Assembly: GCA_016508695.1 (NCBI GenBank)
Contig: VNKQ01000009.1
Coordinates: 1,116,001-1,180,000 of the forward strand
Reading direction: 5' to 3'
Source of the DNA: Hyphodiscus hymeniophilus
Lineage: Eukaryota; Ascomycota; Leotiomycetes; Helotiales; Hyphodiscaceae
Length of the DNA: 64,000 nt
A program made the position numbers and the translations under genes. The stretch's first letter is position 1. Each line of letters opens with the position of its first letter. A model generated the notes under the pieces. The model ran no database searches. It saw nothing but the letters and a program-made list of their open reading frames with translations, and had not been told where the DNA came from. Shown piece after piece: positions 23,425 through 35,192 of this stretch.

Positions 23425-24575
23425 ATATTTTACTTATTCCAATACTTAAGACTTCAATGAAAGCCGAGGGTAGGCGCGCGGAGAAAGGTTGGGACGAAGC
23501 GAGCTGGATGAGCACCACGAGTTCAATAGCAGTAGCAGAGTCAATCCGTTTGTACACCATTGGAGGCTACAACAACACTTCAATAAGCAAGAGACAATTC
23601 ATGTCCGCTAACAAAGTCTTCGTAGCAGAGTTTAACCTCTTGTTCTTGGAGCCATCGCTGCTCCACCTAGCGGATACGCTTTTTTGCTCTGGCATGCGTA
23701 AATAGCTTTTTCGAAGCCTCGCTCCACATCGCGAGCAAGAATTTAAGCAGACATACGACCGATTACAAAGAACTGTACTACAGAATCGATGATTGAGTGC
23801 AGCATATGCACGAAACATGTTCTCGTCTTTTGCTATAGACCTTGACACATTGATGAGACGTTCTGCAGCAGAAGTCCATGACCTAATATCTGCAGTGGTA
23901 TGGATACCTCAGCAAAGCCACAGCCGACTGGGAACTCTAGCCAGATAGTTGGCGAGCATCGGAGCTGCAGCCCTCAGAGAAATACAGAAGGTCAGAAATA
24001 TTGCAAGGCATCTGTCAAAAGCTCGTGCTTGGTTGGCTTAATGAAATACGATAGAGCAAACAGAGCGAGACATTGTAGACCGAAGGTACACAAACTGTTC
24101 AACGAACTCACATGGGGTTTTGAGAATAAAGGAGCTCTAGGTATCAATATCAAAGATATCTATCCAAATCTAAGGAAGATTTTGGATGAAGTGAGGTTAG
24201 AAATAAGGTTGCCCCACCTTAAGTAAGCCGCCTATTTTAGAGTATGGTCAGGTGACGAGCCACAACTCCAGATCGGCCAGCTTTCGATTTGTCTAAATTT
24301 ATTGGATCATTAAAACGTCTACCTTATCGACTGCACTTATTACAGCCAATGAAGGTGACTCGGCTTGTAATCTTCTCGGAATCTCTTTGAGGCCTAATTT
24401 GTACGAACCAACGTCCCAATACTTCATTGAGGCATTGAGCGGGCGAGAAATTTCGAAGCGAGAATATCACTGACACCATCCAGGTAGCCTTCGCATTTTT
24501 GTTGACTCTAAAAGACAGAGCTACCAAGATCCCGTACTAATATTCTAAGAAGTCAACCCAGATTGCATCTCCAAT
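23425..24575. other. Intergenic region, no gene recognised
   Basis: Holds a few open frames of about 100 codons on both strands with no domain I can name. They may be remnants of a mobile element or chance. The right end is the promoter of the DUF1308 gene. Confidence 0.45.
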
Positions 24576-26467
24576 ATGGTTTCTAGAACCCCGCAGGTTG
24601 CGATGGACGGAGACATGGCCGCTCTCAGCATCTCTAACCCGGACTCTTCTTCCCATATCAAAGTCGCTGCCGAGATGGTATCACGCTGCAGCCTACTCTT
24701 GGCTGAGTTGGAGGAATTTCAGACTTATTTAAGGGAACATAAAAAGGAGGTGGATTTCAAAGGATTTAAGAATGATATTGAGACGGAATTGAAAAGGATG
24801 AGAGCGCTTCCCTTGGATAATCCCCAACGATGTACGGTGTACTTGAATTGCAGCAATATCCCTTTCCTGGAGGCAATGTAAGTCCGCCAACATGTGAGCA
24901 ACCTAATGCCATGAATGCTAGGAGTTCTATATTTGCCAGTCATGTCTGGGAGCCATACATTGCGACCTTTGAAACGACACTAACAAAAACTTACAGGTGG
25001 TCTGCTGCAAAGAGAAGCACTGGTGTCAAAACCCTGATCTCGATTGGAAAACGCAATAAAGTCCCAGAGCACCTTCATCGTCAAAACCTCGTATCGACTG
25101 TTGATATAATTGCCAAAAATGACCTAGAATGGGTCAAAGTGTCAACAATCACCGAGCGAAGAATGATTTTTGATATGGCCAAGTCTGGCTGGATTGAAGG
25201 AGACACGAGTGATGAGGAGGCAGACTTTGAATCAGATGGCCTGTTGAAATTAGTCGGCGGTATCTTGAAAGTTGCCAAATCCGTGAGAGTTAGATACCGA
25301 AATCCCACAGTTAGGTAAGTTCTTTTCTTCATCTAAACTACCATTCTTTGGGTTACCAGACTTTTGGATCTTTTGGTGGTTTCATCAGCCTCCACTTTCT
25401 CGTCCTCTCTCTGATCCATCATCGTCAGATTGGTACTGCCAAGAATACGAGTACAACAGTGCCACAAAGAAGTTCAGAAGATCCTTCAGAGGATTAAAGA
25501 TTTGGGGGTCATCTTAGAAACTGCGGAAGATATAACAGCTGCACCCACGATGTCTGAAGCCCTAAACCGAATGGTTCCAGATCCTTTCGATGGCTTTTCT
25601 GATACACTGAACGTCGATACAACGCTTTTACTTGCCTTCGCCAGCGACCTATCACATGGCAGCGTAGAGTCAAAAGATTGGCATCATCGTATGATTTCCC
25701 ACCAGATCAAGATGGAGAAGGAAGACAATCTTCTGCCATCTGTTCTGTGGCCTGCATGCGGAAATAGAAAATTGGTCTGCACTCGCGAAGCAGCAGACAG
25801 GGCTCTGGAGATAATTGGGACTAGTGAGTAATTGCACCCTCGGGAACTCGAAACTACCCCTTCGGTATCTCTTTGAGCTAGCTTTGAAGTACTGTAGGCC
25901 ATTTATTGACAGAGGACAGTTGCCACTGACACAGAGCGACGCAGAACAGCACTATTGCTGAACGTCGATGCGAGCACTATTGGGTTGAGTCGAGAGCAAC
26001 GCATTCAGGGAGTGCAGAAGCTGTCAAAGTACTATGTACCCACAAATTGGCAGCTTCCAATTGAGGTTGTAGATGTGGACCTTGACAAGAGTATGTATCT
26101 CACATTCGCTCTGGGTTGTAGCAAGACTCATGGGCTCTATGCTCCGCCTCTATACTGCAATTTCTTTACTCGTATCGACTAAACACTAATACGAGCTACA
26201 GTAAAATTAAAGCTTCCTTCAGTTGCAGAGAAAGTGTCAGATATTCTCAGAGGCGTGAACCCTTCAGTCTTCTTTTTCGGATGGGGATCTGGGTGCACAA
26301 CTATCAGCTCTAATAGAACTGTCGCAAAAGAGATCCAGAGAACAGTCGAAGACAATCGAACAGGGGATGAGGTCGGACCTGCAATCTGGGTTTCCACCGA
26401 GTCACGCTCATTGGTGGGTAAGGAGAAGGAGAGAAGGGGTATGATTCCTGAGGACGCCGAGCAATAG
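24576..26467 (+). CDS. DUF1308 domain protein (UPF0415 / C7orf25 homologue)
   Basis: Conserved eukaryotic protein of unknown function with a PIN-like C-terminal domain. Model: exons 24576-24877, 24997-25314, 25429-25823, 25935-26090 and 26202-26467, 478 aa. The four introns are about 111-119 nt, longer than usual here. The exon 4 acceptor could instead be at 25919, adding five residues in frame. The N-terminal half is helical (VSRCSLLLAELEEFQTYL). The DUF1308 part starts at TLNVDTTLLLAFASDLSHG and includes LLLNVDASTIGLSREQRIQG and a C-terminus GPAIWVSTESRSLVGKEKERR. Another ATG at 24603 would remove nine residues. The acidic residues suit a nuclease fold, but activity is not shown. Confidence 0.87.
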
Positions 26468-27094
26468 CCTTGTCGACTTATTTGGTCGGTTAGTCGATCA
26501 TCTAGGAAATAAAATTCCGTATGGGAGTTCTTGTGAGACAAGATTTGGCTTCAGTTGCAACCGACACGACAACGAAGAAGACAGAATATCAAGATATCTT
26601 CTCGGGATAAAGAAGAAAGACAGATTTAGCCCTTCAAAATCGGAAAACTATCAAGACCACGAACATAAGCTTGAGAGAGAGGGAGTTTACTTTATGTATG
26701 GATACCGTAGTATTTTTTCAGGAGGACCTGACTTACATATCACTCCGTAGAAGCCCCTACTGTCAATCTTTCGTTCTTCATATTTGATTTCGATTGTGGT
26801 GATAAGTGTCTCAGACTCTACTCGAAAGGCATTCCTGTAAAACCTAATAATTTCTAAGTAAGTTACAGTATTGCGCATTTGTCCTAAGACATTGCGTACC
26901 TGAGGCACCTTACTCTACTTCAGCCTCGCTTACCTACTGTACTTATTGCAACCCCACATTCTCATCCCGAACCTGAACCATTTCCCCACTACAACAAGAG
27001 AATCACCAAAACAACTCCACAACTCAGACAGTACCTCTTCATACCACCATATCTTCTCCAGACCTCAGACCACAGTTCTTGCACCTCACTTAAG
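26468..27094. other. Intergenic region, no gene seen
   Basis: 3' UTR of the DUF1308 gene and promoter of SRP9. The last 150 bases are C/A-rich, as in many fungal 5' leaders. Confidence 0.5.
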
Positions 27095-27652
27095 ATGCCT
27101 TACCTAGAAACCGCCCAACAATGGCTCACCCAGTCCACCCTCCTTCTCCAAGCCCGACCCTCCACCGTACGTTTCCCCTCCACGCTTCCACCAAGCCTAC
27201 AAATTTACCTTCCCCCTTTTGCCTTGACTAACACCTCTCAGACACGCATAACAACGAAATACACCATAAAACCCATACCTGATCCTTCAAACCCCGACAG
27301 ATCAAAACCTCGCAAAACCAAACCCTCCACCACCTCCTCCGAACCAGCCTCAGTGCCCACACAAGCACCCGAGCCCATCCGCGCAGTTCTAATCCTGAAA
27401 ACCTACGATCCCGTCTCCGGCACAACGCTGAAATACAGCACGACGAAGGCGGCGGAGGTGAGCAGATTGATACAGATCCTGGGACGGTTGGCGAGGCCTA
27501 TGGCGGGCTTACCGGAGGTCAAGGAGGATGTCGTTATGCTGGACGGAGGAGAGGGAGAGGGTGCGCACACGCCGTTGGTGGAGAGTGCGAAGCCTGCTCA
27601 GAATGTAGCAGGGGGTGGGGGAAAGAAGAAGAAGGGGAAGGGGAAGAAATGA
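27095..27652 (+). CDS. Signal recognition particle subunit SRP9/SRP21
   Basis: Alu-domain protein of the signal recognition particle, which pauses translation while secretory ribosomes are targeted to the ER. Model: exons 27095-27166 and 27242-27652, 160 aa; the 75-nt intron is a multiple of three, so the unspliced frame is also open. N-terminus MPYLETAQQWLTQSTLLLQA, then TTRITTKYTIK and the strand AVLILKTYDPVSGTTLKYSTTKAAEVSRLI, are family features. A Ser/Pro/Thr-rich insert separates the first two strands, as in other filamentous ascomycetes. The tail is Gly and Lys-rich (GGGGKKKKGKGKK) and probably binds RNA. Confidence 0.9.
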   Translation: MPYLETAQQWLTQSTLLLQARPSTVRFPSTLPPSLQIYLPPFALTNTSQTRITTKYTIKPIPDPSNPDRSKPRKTKPSTTSSEPASVPTQAPEPIRAVLILKTYDPVSGTTLKYSTTKAAEVSRLIQILGRLARPMAGLPEVKEDVVMLDGGEGEGAHTPLVESAKPAQNVAGGGGKKKKGKGKK

Positions 27653-28245
27653 GAGATTGTTGGAGGGCTTTCTTACTATGGATGAAGGGAAGGTGAGCGA
27701 TGCATTGCGGGCGCTTGGCTGTCATATGGCTGCATAAATAGAAGATCTAGGGGGGACATTGCATTACATCGAGATTTTCCACCTTACGAAGACGTCCCCA
27801 GGTTGTGGGAGTTCTGGAACTCTATATACAGAAACCATGCTCCGATGTGATGGCTACCACCAACCGCTTATTCGGATGGTGAGCTGCATTCGGGTCGTCC
27901 AAGATCTCTTCAAACCCTCATCGCATGAGCTGAGCGAGGAGCCGTGCCATTGGCAATGTCCAACCTGCTCACAATGCTTGAGCGAACAAAATATTGTCAA
28001 CAGAACGAATCTCAGGCTTGGAATAGTCTTGATTGTTTTCTTATAATTCTCATTTCTCTTATCTTCATTTATCCTACTACCCATGATCATGTCCAAACTC
28101 CCTAACGCCTTATCAAAGTATGTCCACAACAGCAAAAGTGCACCCGGCAACCACGCCATCTATGCAATAGACTGAGAGAAGAGAAAATATGCAACACCAA
28201 TATACAGTAGAGGATTACAACGCCGATAAGCCCAGAAAAATGCAT
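27653..28245. other. Intergenic region, no gene seen
   Basis: Between the convergent SRP9 and RNR2 genes; expected to hold both 3' UTRs. Confidence 0.5.
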
Positions 28246-29680
28246 CTAGAAGTCTTCATCAAAGTTGAAGTCTCCTCCGTTCTCTGCCTTGGCCTCGGTC
28301 TGTGCTGTCGTGTCCTCGTGCTTCTTTTGCGTCCCAGCCATGACACCAGCTTTTTGGTAATCACCAACACGTTTCTCGAAGAAGTTGGTCTTACCAGCGA
28401 GAGAGATGTTCTCCATGAAGTCAAACGGGTTGGCGGACTTGTAGACCTTCTCGTTTCCGAGTGAAAGGAGCAGACGATCGGCAACGAATTCAATGTATTG
28501 CTTCATGAGGTTGGAGTTCATGCCGAGCAATGCACAAGGAAGAGCTTCGGTCAGGAATTCTTGCTCAATTTCGACAGCCTCGGTGATGACGTCTTGAACA
28601 GCTTGCTTACTTGGACGGTGCTTAAGATGGGAGAAGAGGAGACATGCGAAGTCGGTGTGGAGACCCTCATCACGGGAGATGAGCTCGTTAGAAAACGTCA
28701 GACCAGCCATGAGACCTCGCTTCTTCAGCCAGAAGATGGATGCGAATGAACCACTAAAGAAGATGCCCTCGACAGCAGCGAATGCAACAAGACGTTGAGC
28801 GAAGGTAGAGTCCTTGTCTTGAATCCATTTGACGGCCCAGTCGGCCTTCTTCTTGATGCAAGGAACTGTGGAGTGCGTTAGATCAAGTCTCTCAACATAC
28901 ACGCGTCATGACCTACTTGTCTCAATGGCATTGAAAAGATATGTTCGTTGAGCTTGCTCCTTGATGTATGTGTCGATAAGAAGCGAGTATGTCTCTGAGT
29001 GGATGTTCTCCATCATGATCTGGAAACCGTAAAAGCATCGTGCCTCGGGAATCTGGACTTCGCCGCTGAAGCGCTCGACGAGATTCTCGTTGACAATTCC
29101 ATCAGAAGCTGCGAAGAATGCCAGAACGTGGGAAACGAAGTATCGCTCATCATCGTTGAGCTTATTATTCCAGTCGTGGATATCCTTCGATAGATCGATC
29201 TCTTCAGCGGTCCAGAAAGAAGCCTCGGCCTTCTTATACATCTGCCAGATCTGTCGCAAAGGAATGTTAGTCAAAGCACTCAACGCGTCACGCGAGAATC
29301 GACGCGAAACTCACCTCATGGTACTTAATTGGGAAGAGGACGAAGCGTTGAGGGTTTTCTTGTAGCAGAGGCTCGTCTGATTCTTCGGGCTTGATAGTAG
29401 GCGCAACTACGACGGCCTTTTCTGTTTGTGTCTTGACCTCTTCGATAATGGGCTTCTTCGATTCGATAGCGTCACCGACTGGGGTAGCGACATCGAAAGG
29501 CAAGTTCTCCTTTCCAGCAGCCTCGAAGTTGAGCTTCTTGGCAGGAGAGTCACCCATCTTAAGACTCTCAATGGCAGAGGCAGCCTGTAGTAAAGTCGCG
29601 TTAGTAACTTGAAGACGCGAATGTGAGTGGCAAGGTTGGAGTTTTCGTACCGTCTTTGAGGGAGTTACTTGAGTAGTCAT
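28246..29680 (-). CDS. RNR2: Ribonucleotide reductase small subunit
   Basis: R2 subunit of class Ia ribonucleotide reductase, which holds the di-iron tyrosyl radical for dNTP synthesis. Model: exons 29680-29651, 29584-29315, 29250-28917 and 28865-28246, 417 aa; introns of 66, 64 and 51 nt. Start MTTQVTPSKT, then AASAIESLKMGDSPAKKLNF. Iron ligands are visible in AASDGIVNENL, CFYGFQIMMENIHSETYSLL, AAVEGIFFSGSF and SRDEGLHTDFA; the radical Tyr lies in the HSETYSLL region. The C-terminal DFNFDEDF is the tail that docks to the large subunit. An ACGCG-rich promoter and MluI-box-like ACGCGT motifs in the introns suggest G1/S control, an inference. Confidence 0.97.
28901..28906. promoter_or_regulatory. 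MCB-like ACGCGT in RNR2 intron 3
   Basis: Exact MluI cell-cycle box sequence within the 51-nt intron 28866-28916. Function inferred only from the motif and the host gene. Confidence 0.35.
29282..29310. promoter_or_regulatory. Cluster of ACGCGT/ACGCGA motifs in RNR2 intron 2
   Basis: Within 30 bases lie ACGCGT (29283-29288), ACGCGA (29290-29295) and ACGCGA (29302-29307). The last overlaps CGCGAAA, which resembles an SCB/E2F-type site. All are inside the 64-nt intron 29251-29314. Confidence 0.4.
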
Positions 29681-30680
29681 ATTGATTGGCTGATTGCAGA
29701 GCAGAAGGAGTGTTCGGCGGGAAGTGAATGAGGAAATATATGGAGGAAGAGTCGAGACCGGATTGTTGACATGAATGAGAAGGATTGGGAGCAGTTTGGT
29801 TCAAATAGTGGCCGACAACATGAAGACACGCTAAGATTAGGTAAGGAAACTTCAACGCGACGCGCCTTTCTTGTTTGAAGGGAAGGCTGGGGATCCATTC
29901 ATTCCAACCACACAAAAGCCCCGCTGAGCTACAACCCTGCATGTGCTGCGTTATCAGATCGAATCCTTGTTGCGTAAAGTTTAAGCTGCATTGGCTCAAG
30001 CTCATGGGATAGCAGCTCGTGAGGGGATTTGAGGACGAAAGTACACAATTTGGTTGTTAAAAGCGTCAGGATAGTTGTGAAGGAACTAGTTTCCATAATC
30101 CCAAAGGGTTTGAGCCTCTAAGATCGCCAAAGCTCAAGATACCTAAGAAGGTGCTTCTGCCATCAGATCTAATCCTTGTCAACTTTCAAATGGCAGCTCA
30201 GGCCAGACATGGGAAAGCGGTGGCCGATGTGGAGTTTTGTAGTCATCCTGATCCAGGTCTTGTGGAGAATAGCACTGATTATGAAGATTCAGTCATCATC
30301 TAAATCGTCACACAACTGCCTTACAATATCCGAATCGCTCAAGACGTTCCGATACTCTAGCAGGCGGGAGCTTTGAAAGATCGAGGCCATCGGATCAGAA
30401 TCTTTAAATGCGGCGAGTAAGTGTCGGTTATCGGAGAGGCATCCCAGGGACGCAATGCCTTTCTTGCTTCTTGAACGATCAGGCAATTGGGAATTCACAA
30501 AGCGGTCATTGTTGTGATTATCAAACTGCTTTGCATTCTCGTAATTGTGGGTATCTACTCTCTACCTTCTCCGGAACGCTCAACGCAGACCTAATTCGCA
30601 ACGCTATGAAAGTTAAGAGCATAAGTATAAAATACAGCAATACCAGATGGCTCAGCAAGACATCAAGAACAGACACCTGA
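29681..30680. other. RNR2 promoter and DUF4112 3' region
   Basis: About 1 kb with no supported gene. It contains the ACGCG-rich element noted separately. Tail sequence of the DUF4112 transcript should lie at the right end. Confidence 0.5.
29854..29866. promoter_or_regulatory. ACGCG-rich element upstream of RNR2
   Basis: AACGCGACGCGCC lies about 175 bases upstream of the RNR2 ATG. MBF-type factors bind ACGCGT-like boxes in fungal S-phase genes; binding here is inferred. Confidence 0.4.
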
Positions 30681-31725
30681 TTATCGTCCTGCATTCTGAA
30701 GCGTGGATGTGCCTGGGCGAGATCCATCGTTTGGCAAGCTTGGCAGAGGCTCGTCTCTCCTACTGGCGGTACCACGTTCAATATCAGGTTGTTTCTTCTT
30801 ACCTCCAAAGCCACTGAACCACCCAGCTCGCTCGTTCTGCACAGCAACCGGAGCTTGCGCCCGATGACCGTTGCCTTGTGTCTGAGTGCCTTCACGAGTG
30901 GGAGCACCACCCGTGTATGGTGGAGGTGGGCCCTCATCTTCATATCGGTCGTACTCGTTGGGATCGCTGGGATCGACAGTTGGGACTCCGTGGCCTTGGG
31001 CTTTCAGAGCTTTAGCTCCCTTCGCTCGGAGGTATTTCTCAAGAACAACGGCATTCCTGGTATTTGCGCGGAATAAAGCTAGTTGATGTTAGTATAATTG
31101 CATGGCCAAGTTTGCTCTTGAGAGGCCATTTAAGTGGCAGCCCCCAAGATTGCAAGTTTGGGTTTGGGGTCGGTACCATCGGCAATGTCTCCAAGGAATG
31201 GAACGAGTCCAATACCAAAATCCAGCATGATATTGATATACATCTTTGATTTGACATCCGCAGGGAGGCCTCCTTCGACCTGTTCGCACGTTCTGAGGAC
31301 CATGACTGCCATGAATGCATCAATGACGTCTCCGATACTATTTGACAAGTTAGCATTAATTCCTCGGCGGGGAATTGAAGGCGTACCCCGGGATTATGCC
31401 AATGACAGAACTCCACCCAAATCTTATCCCACAGCAATTGAAAAGACTCATATCTAAACGGTATGCTCTGCGCTTGACTTTAGTGAGAACCTTCCCGTCG
31501 TGTTCGGAAAGGCCGGCGGGTAAAGCTTTGCGTCGCTTCTTCATCTTTTTGGAGGGTCTGCCATTGAGGCGGGTTGCGGGAACAGATTCGAAGTATGGAT
31601 CCTGAAGATCTGTTAAACTAATTGTCGACGTAACGTAAGGTTTGACTGACTTCTTGCCCAAAATTGTTTTGAAGAGACTCTCCAAGAATCCTTTTGCTAA
31701 TGTATTTTGTAATCATAGACGTCAT
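30681..31725 (-). CDS. DUF4112 domain protein
   Basis: Fungal protein of unknown function with the DUF4112 membrane domain. Model: exons 31725-31651, 31601-31387, 31337-31177 and 31078-30681, 282 aa; introns of 49, 49 and 98 nt. N-terminus MTSMITKYISKRILGES, then DPYFESVPATRLNGRPSKKM and KVLTKVKRRAYRLDMSL. The domain holds two hydrophobic stretches around GIIPGIGDVIDAFMAVMVL and MLDFGIGLVPFLGDIADALF, followed by ANTRNAVVLEKYLR. The C-terminal 100 residues are polar, with a PPPPYTGG stretch, and likely disordered. The second start codon four residues in (MITKYIS) is equally possible. Confidence 0.88.
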
Positions 31726-32428
31726 GTTGGTGGTGTGCTTCTGCTCGAGAATATCGTGGAAATGTAGTCCTTTAAATGTAGGGAGAGAAGGGAATCTAAT
31801 CCTCGGATTTATGATAGGAGATGGGCTTGCGTGGTGTTTCTGGCGCGCTTCGATTTGACTGGTAGGCGGCGTTTGTTGTTTGTTTCAAGACCCGCTGAGT
31901 CTATTCTTGGGTTGACTCTTCTCTTCTCCGTGGAAGTGCGTGCGTTCAAAGAGATCAAAGAAATGTGTAAGAAGAGGTCTCCTTTTGAAAGAGGAATTTT
32001 CATGCACCAGATGCCCGAAGCCTGATTGTTGATGAACGATTCAATTCGTCTGTATGCTTTTGCAAGTTTCTCTATGCCAAGCTCGCCCCTGTTCTGCCAA
32101 CGTCATTAATCCCCCACCATAATTGTTTATTTAGCGCACCTGCACCGCCACAGCTGCACCGCCCCAGTCGCAAAGCGTCGAGATCAGCCTTCGCACCGTT
32201 GCACAATCCTCAGCAACCGACCAACCACCTGCAACTCATCTCATCCCTTCGGATCAAATACAGACACAACATAGTGGTCTAGACTTCCGTGTACCTCACC
32301 GATATTGCCACCAGTAGCCAGAATCTCCTGAGATCAGCTTCATCCAGTGGAGTAGAGGAGAACTGAGCGACTCCGTCCTACGACGTCCTTGTAACTCTGA
32401 GTCGTTGACATGCAAACGAGAAGGTACC
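31726..32428. other. Divergent promoter between DUF4112 and DCP2 genes
   Basis: About 700 bases between two divergent genes; nothing coding supported. Confidence 0.5.
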
Positions 32429-35192
32429 ATGGCAGACACAAATATGCAGCTGGAAGACTGTGAGTGCTCGGGAAGATCTGGTATCTGAGGGAGGTAGTGC
32501 GCAAGGCCGTTCCAGCGCATGCCAACCCTGCCACAACCGCGACTAATGAACTGTTTGCTCAGGGCTGGACGACCTATGCGTTCGATTCATAATTAACCTT
32601 CCAGACACTGAACTTTCGTCTGTGGAGCGGATATGTTTCTCTATCGAAGAAGCACAATGGTATTACGAAGATTTCATTCGGCCTTTGGATCCGAACCTCC
32701 CTTCGTTGACTCTTCGAAACTTCTCTATGCGAATCTTCACACACTGCCCTCTGCTTGCTCCTTTCTCTCAAGGCGACCATATGCGTGCATTTGACGAGTT
32801 CCTGAAATACAAAACACGAATACCGGTACGAGGAGCTATATTGATGAATGATGAGATGGATTCCGCCATACTTGTTAAGGGTTGGAAAAAAGGCGCAAAC
32901 TGGAGTTTCCCTAGAGGAAAGATCAACTGGGCTGAAGATGATCTGACATGTGCTATTCGAGAGGTGTATGAGGAAACAGGCTACGATATTCAGGCTGCGG
33001 GGCTGGTGCCGGAGGATCGACAGGTCAAACATATCGATATCACCATGCATGATCAGCAAATGAGGTTGTACGTCTTTCGAGACGTGCCAATGGAAACTCA
33101 TTTCGAGCCAAGAACTCGGAAGGAAATCAGTAAGATTCAATGGTGGCGACTATCCGATCTTCCGGCATACCGAAAGAAAGCCCAGCAACAGCAGAATAAG
33201 CCTGCAATAAGCCCGAATAAGTTCTACATGGTGGCTCCTTTTCTTCCACATCTCAGAAAGTGGGTCATCGAACAGAAGAAGCAAGATGCAAAGCGAGTTA
33301 CGAGCAATCAGTATCTCTCTGCGGGTATTAGCCACGACGAATTCTTGACCGAAGAAGATCAAGGAGCAGAGTCAAATACCCCAGGACCTGCCTTACCGGC
33401 CCCAGCTCGCGAGCATATCGATACTCTGGAAGGGACAAACGAAGCTCTGAGAGCTCTACTGAAGATCAAGGCGCCCACTCAAGGATTGCAAGCAGGAGTG
33501 CAACGACCAGTTACCGAGAACAAAGGAGGTGCTTTACTTGCGTTGCTCCATGGCAATCCTGCTGTCTCGAATCAGCAAGCTTCTTCGAACGCTCCTCCTC
33601 AAACGCCGTTAGATCACACCATCACTCAAGCCCCGCAACCAGCTACCCCACATTACCACCATCTACAGGCTTCGGACATCTCAACTCTACCGCCTCCACC
33701 AAACTTCCCAATACAAGTCCCTACTTCATTTTCGTATCAAGAACCAGTTCTGCAACACCATAGCCATCCGAGCAACATGAACGGAGTCCCACAGAATCAG
33801 AGCCAAAACCTCTACCAAACCCAAAGACCTTACGGAAACCCACATTCTTATCAGAATCAGAATCTGGTTCATCCGCAACCTTTACCGCCAAACGTCCAGA
33901 AGGCTGTCTTTACAGGAGGACCTGTTCATTCTCCTATGGTCCCTCAAACTGTACAGGAAGCTTTCTCGACCCAGGCAAATTCGACTACAACTTCTGGCCC
34001 ATCGAATCCTCAATTCCCTGGCCTTCATGCGCCTATGGTCCCGCAAGTGCAAGCACAACCATCAGGAAAACTCAACAGCCACGCTTTGGCTCTTCTCAAT
34101 GCTTTCAAATCCCAAGATCAGCCAAAAGGCGGTCTGCCACTGCGAAGGTATATGGACGAGCCGGAGGCGCAGCTTACAGCACGACCCCAAGAGCTTCCAG
34201 CCGAAGTTTCAAGGCCTGTGGCAGCAAATCCACTGGGCTCCGAGTTTGCATTGAAGCAAACAATCCCTCCCACCCCAAAAAACCTAGTTGCTTCAAAGCC
34301 TATCAGCGAAGAGCAACGTTCAGCATTGCTTGGGCTATTCAAAAGTCCTACCGCGCAAACTGTATTATCAGTGAGAGCAAATGATGCTACCGCCTTGCCT
34401 ATGACTACGACACCTTCTGCTGTAGAGCTATCCGCCGTAGATACGCTATCTTCGAATGCTGCCCGATCTTCCCCAGCAACGGTGAGCTATAAGAAGGCAG
34501 AGAAGAAGGCTGAAAAGGTAGCGAACGTCCCGGAGATGAACCCTGAAACCAACCTTCCGTTCCGGGCTATGAAGATTCTTGCCCGGCCAAGTCAGACCAG
34601 CGAGTCTGAAAGCCCGAATCCTCACACCTCGACGCCCAAAATGCAGCGGAATGGCAAGCGACCCGTTTCGAGAAGCAAAGCGCACCGAGCTTCACCTCCT
34701 GAAAAGCCGTTCCAGCGGCAAACCTTTAAACGCCCTCAATCTAACACTCCCAAGACTGCGGAGCCTTCTGCTGTTCCAACTCCGCCACTATTTCCAGCAA
34801 TGCCAAATCCCCCTTCCAGCCAACAACAAACTAGACCCGCAGCGAACGAACATAAACAAACCCTGCAATCGCTGTTCGGGAAACCTTCTTCAAGTCCATC
34901 GTTTCCACAACTTGATCGAAGCACGGCTCAACCAGCCGAACATAAACAGAAGCTGTTGTCCCTCTTTGGTGCTCCCTCGCCATCACGACCAGCGCAAGCT
35001 CCCGCAAATGAAGACGTTCTATCTCCTCTGTTTTCAATCGATCCGACACAGAATTCTATAAGATCGAGGATGGGAAGCTTGGCATCTGCCGATGCGACGT
35101 CACAACGTTCAAGCCAGACGCCTATGTCTCCTGCGGACAAGGGCTTTCTACTCAGCTACCTGGATTCGGTTGCCAAGGGAGTTCAGCGCTAG
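32429..35192 (+). CDS. DCP2: mRNA-decapping enzyme subunit 2 (Dcp2)
   Basis: Nudix hydrolase that removes the 5' cap in cytoplasmic mRNA decay. Model: exons 32429-32459 and 32563-35192, 886 aa; 103-nt intron. Exon 1 (MADTNMQLED) is needed for the Trp of the N-terminal regulatory domain (WLDDLCVRFIINLPDTE). That domain continues to about residue 95. The Nudix box is at about residues 129-151 (GKINWAEDDL, then REVYEETGYD), with the glutamates that bind metal; box B follows around IQWWRLSDLPAY. The remaining 600 residues are Pro/Gln/Ser-rich and carry repeated leucine-rich motifs near residues 334, 518, 598, 778, 808 and 870 (ALLALLHG, ALALLNAF, ALLGLFKS, TLQSLFGK, KLLSLFGA, FLLSYLDS). Such motifs bind Edc3 or Pat1 in yeasts. 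Confidence 0.95.

Noticed and set aside
23178..23705. Open frame of 175 codons across the hairpin array
   Set aside because: The repeat period is not a multiple of three, the frame starts without context and the peptide is only a reading of the GC-rich repeats.
23900..24226. 108-codon frame before the DUF1308 gene
   Set aside because: No family resemblance and no in-frame link to the following gene.
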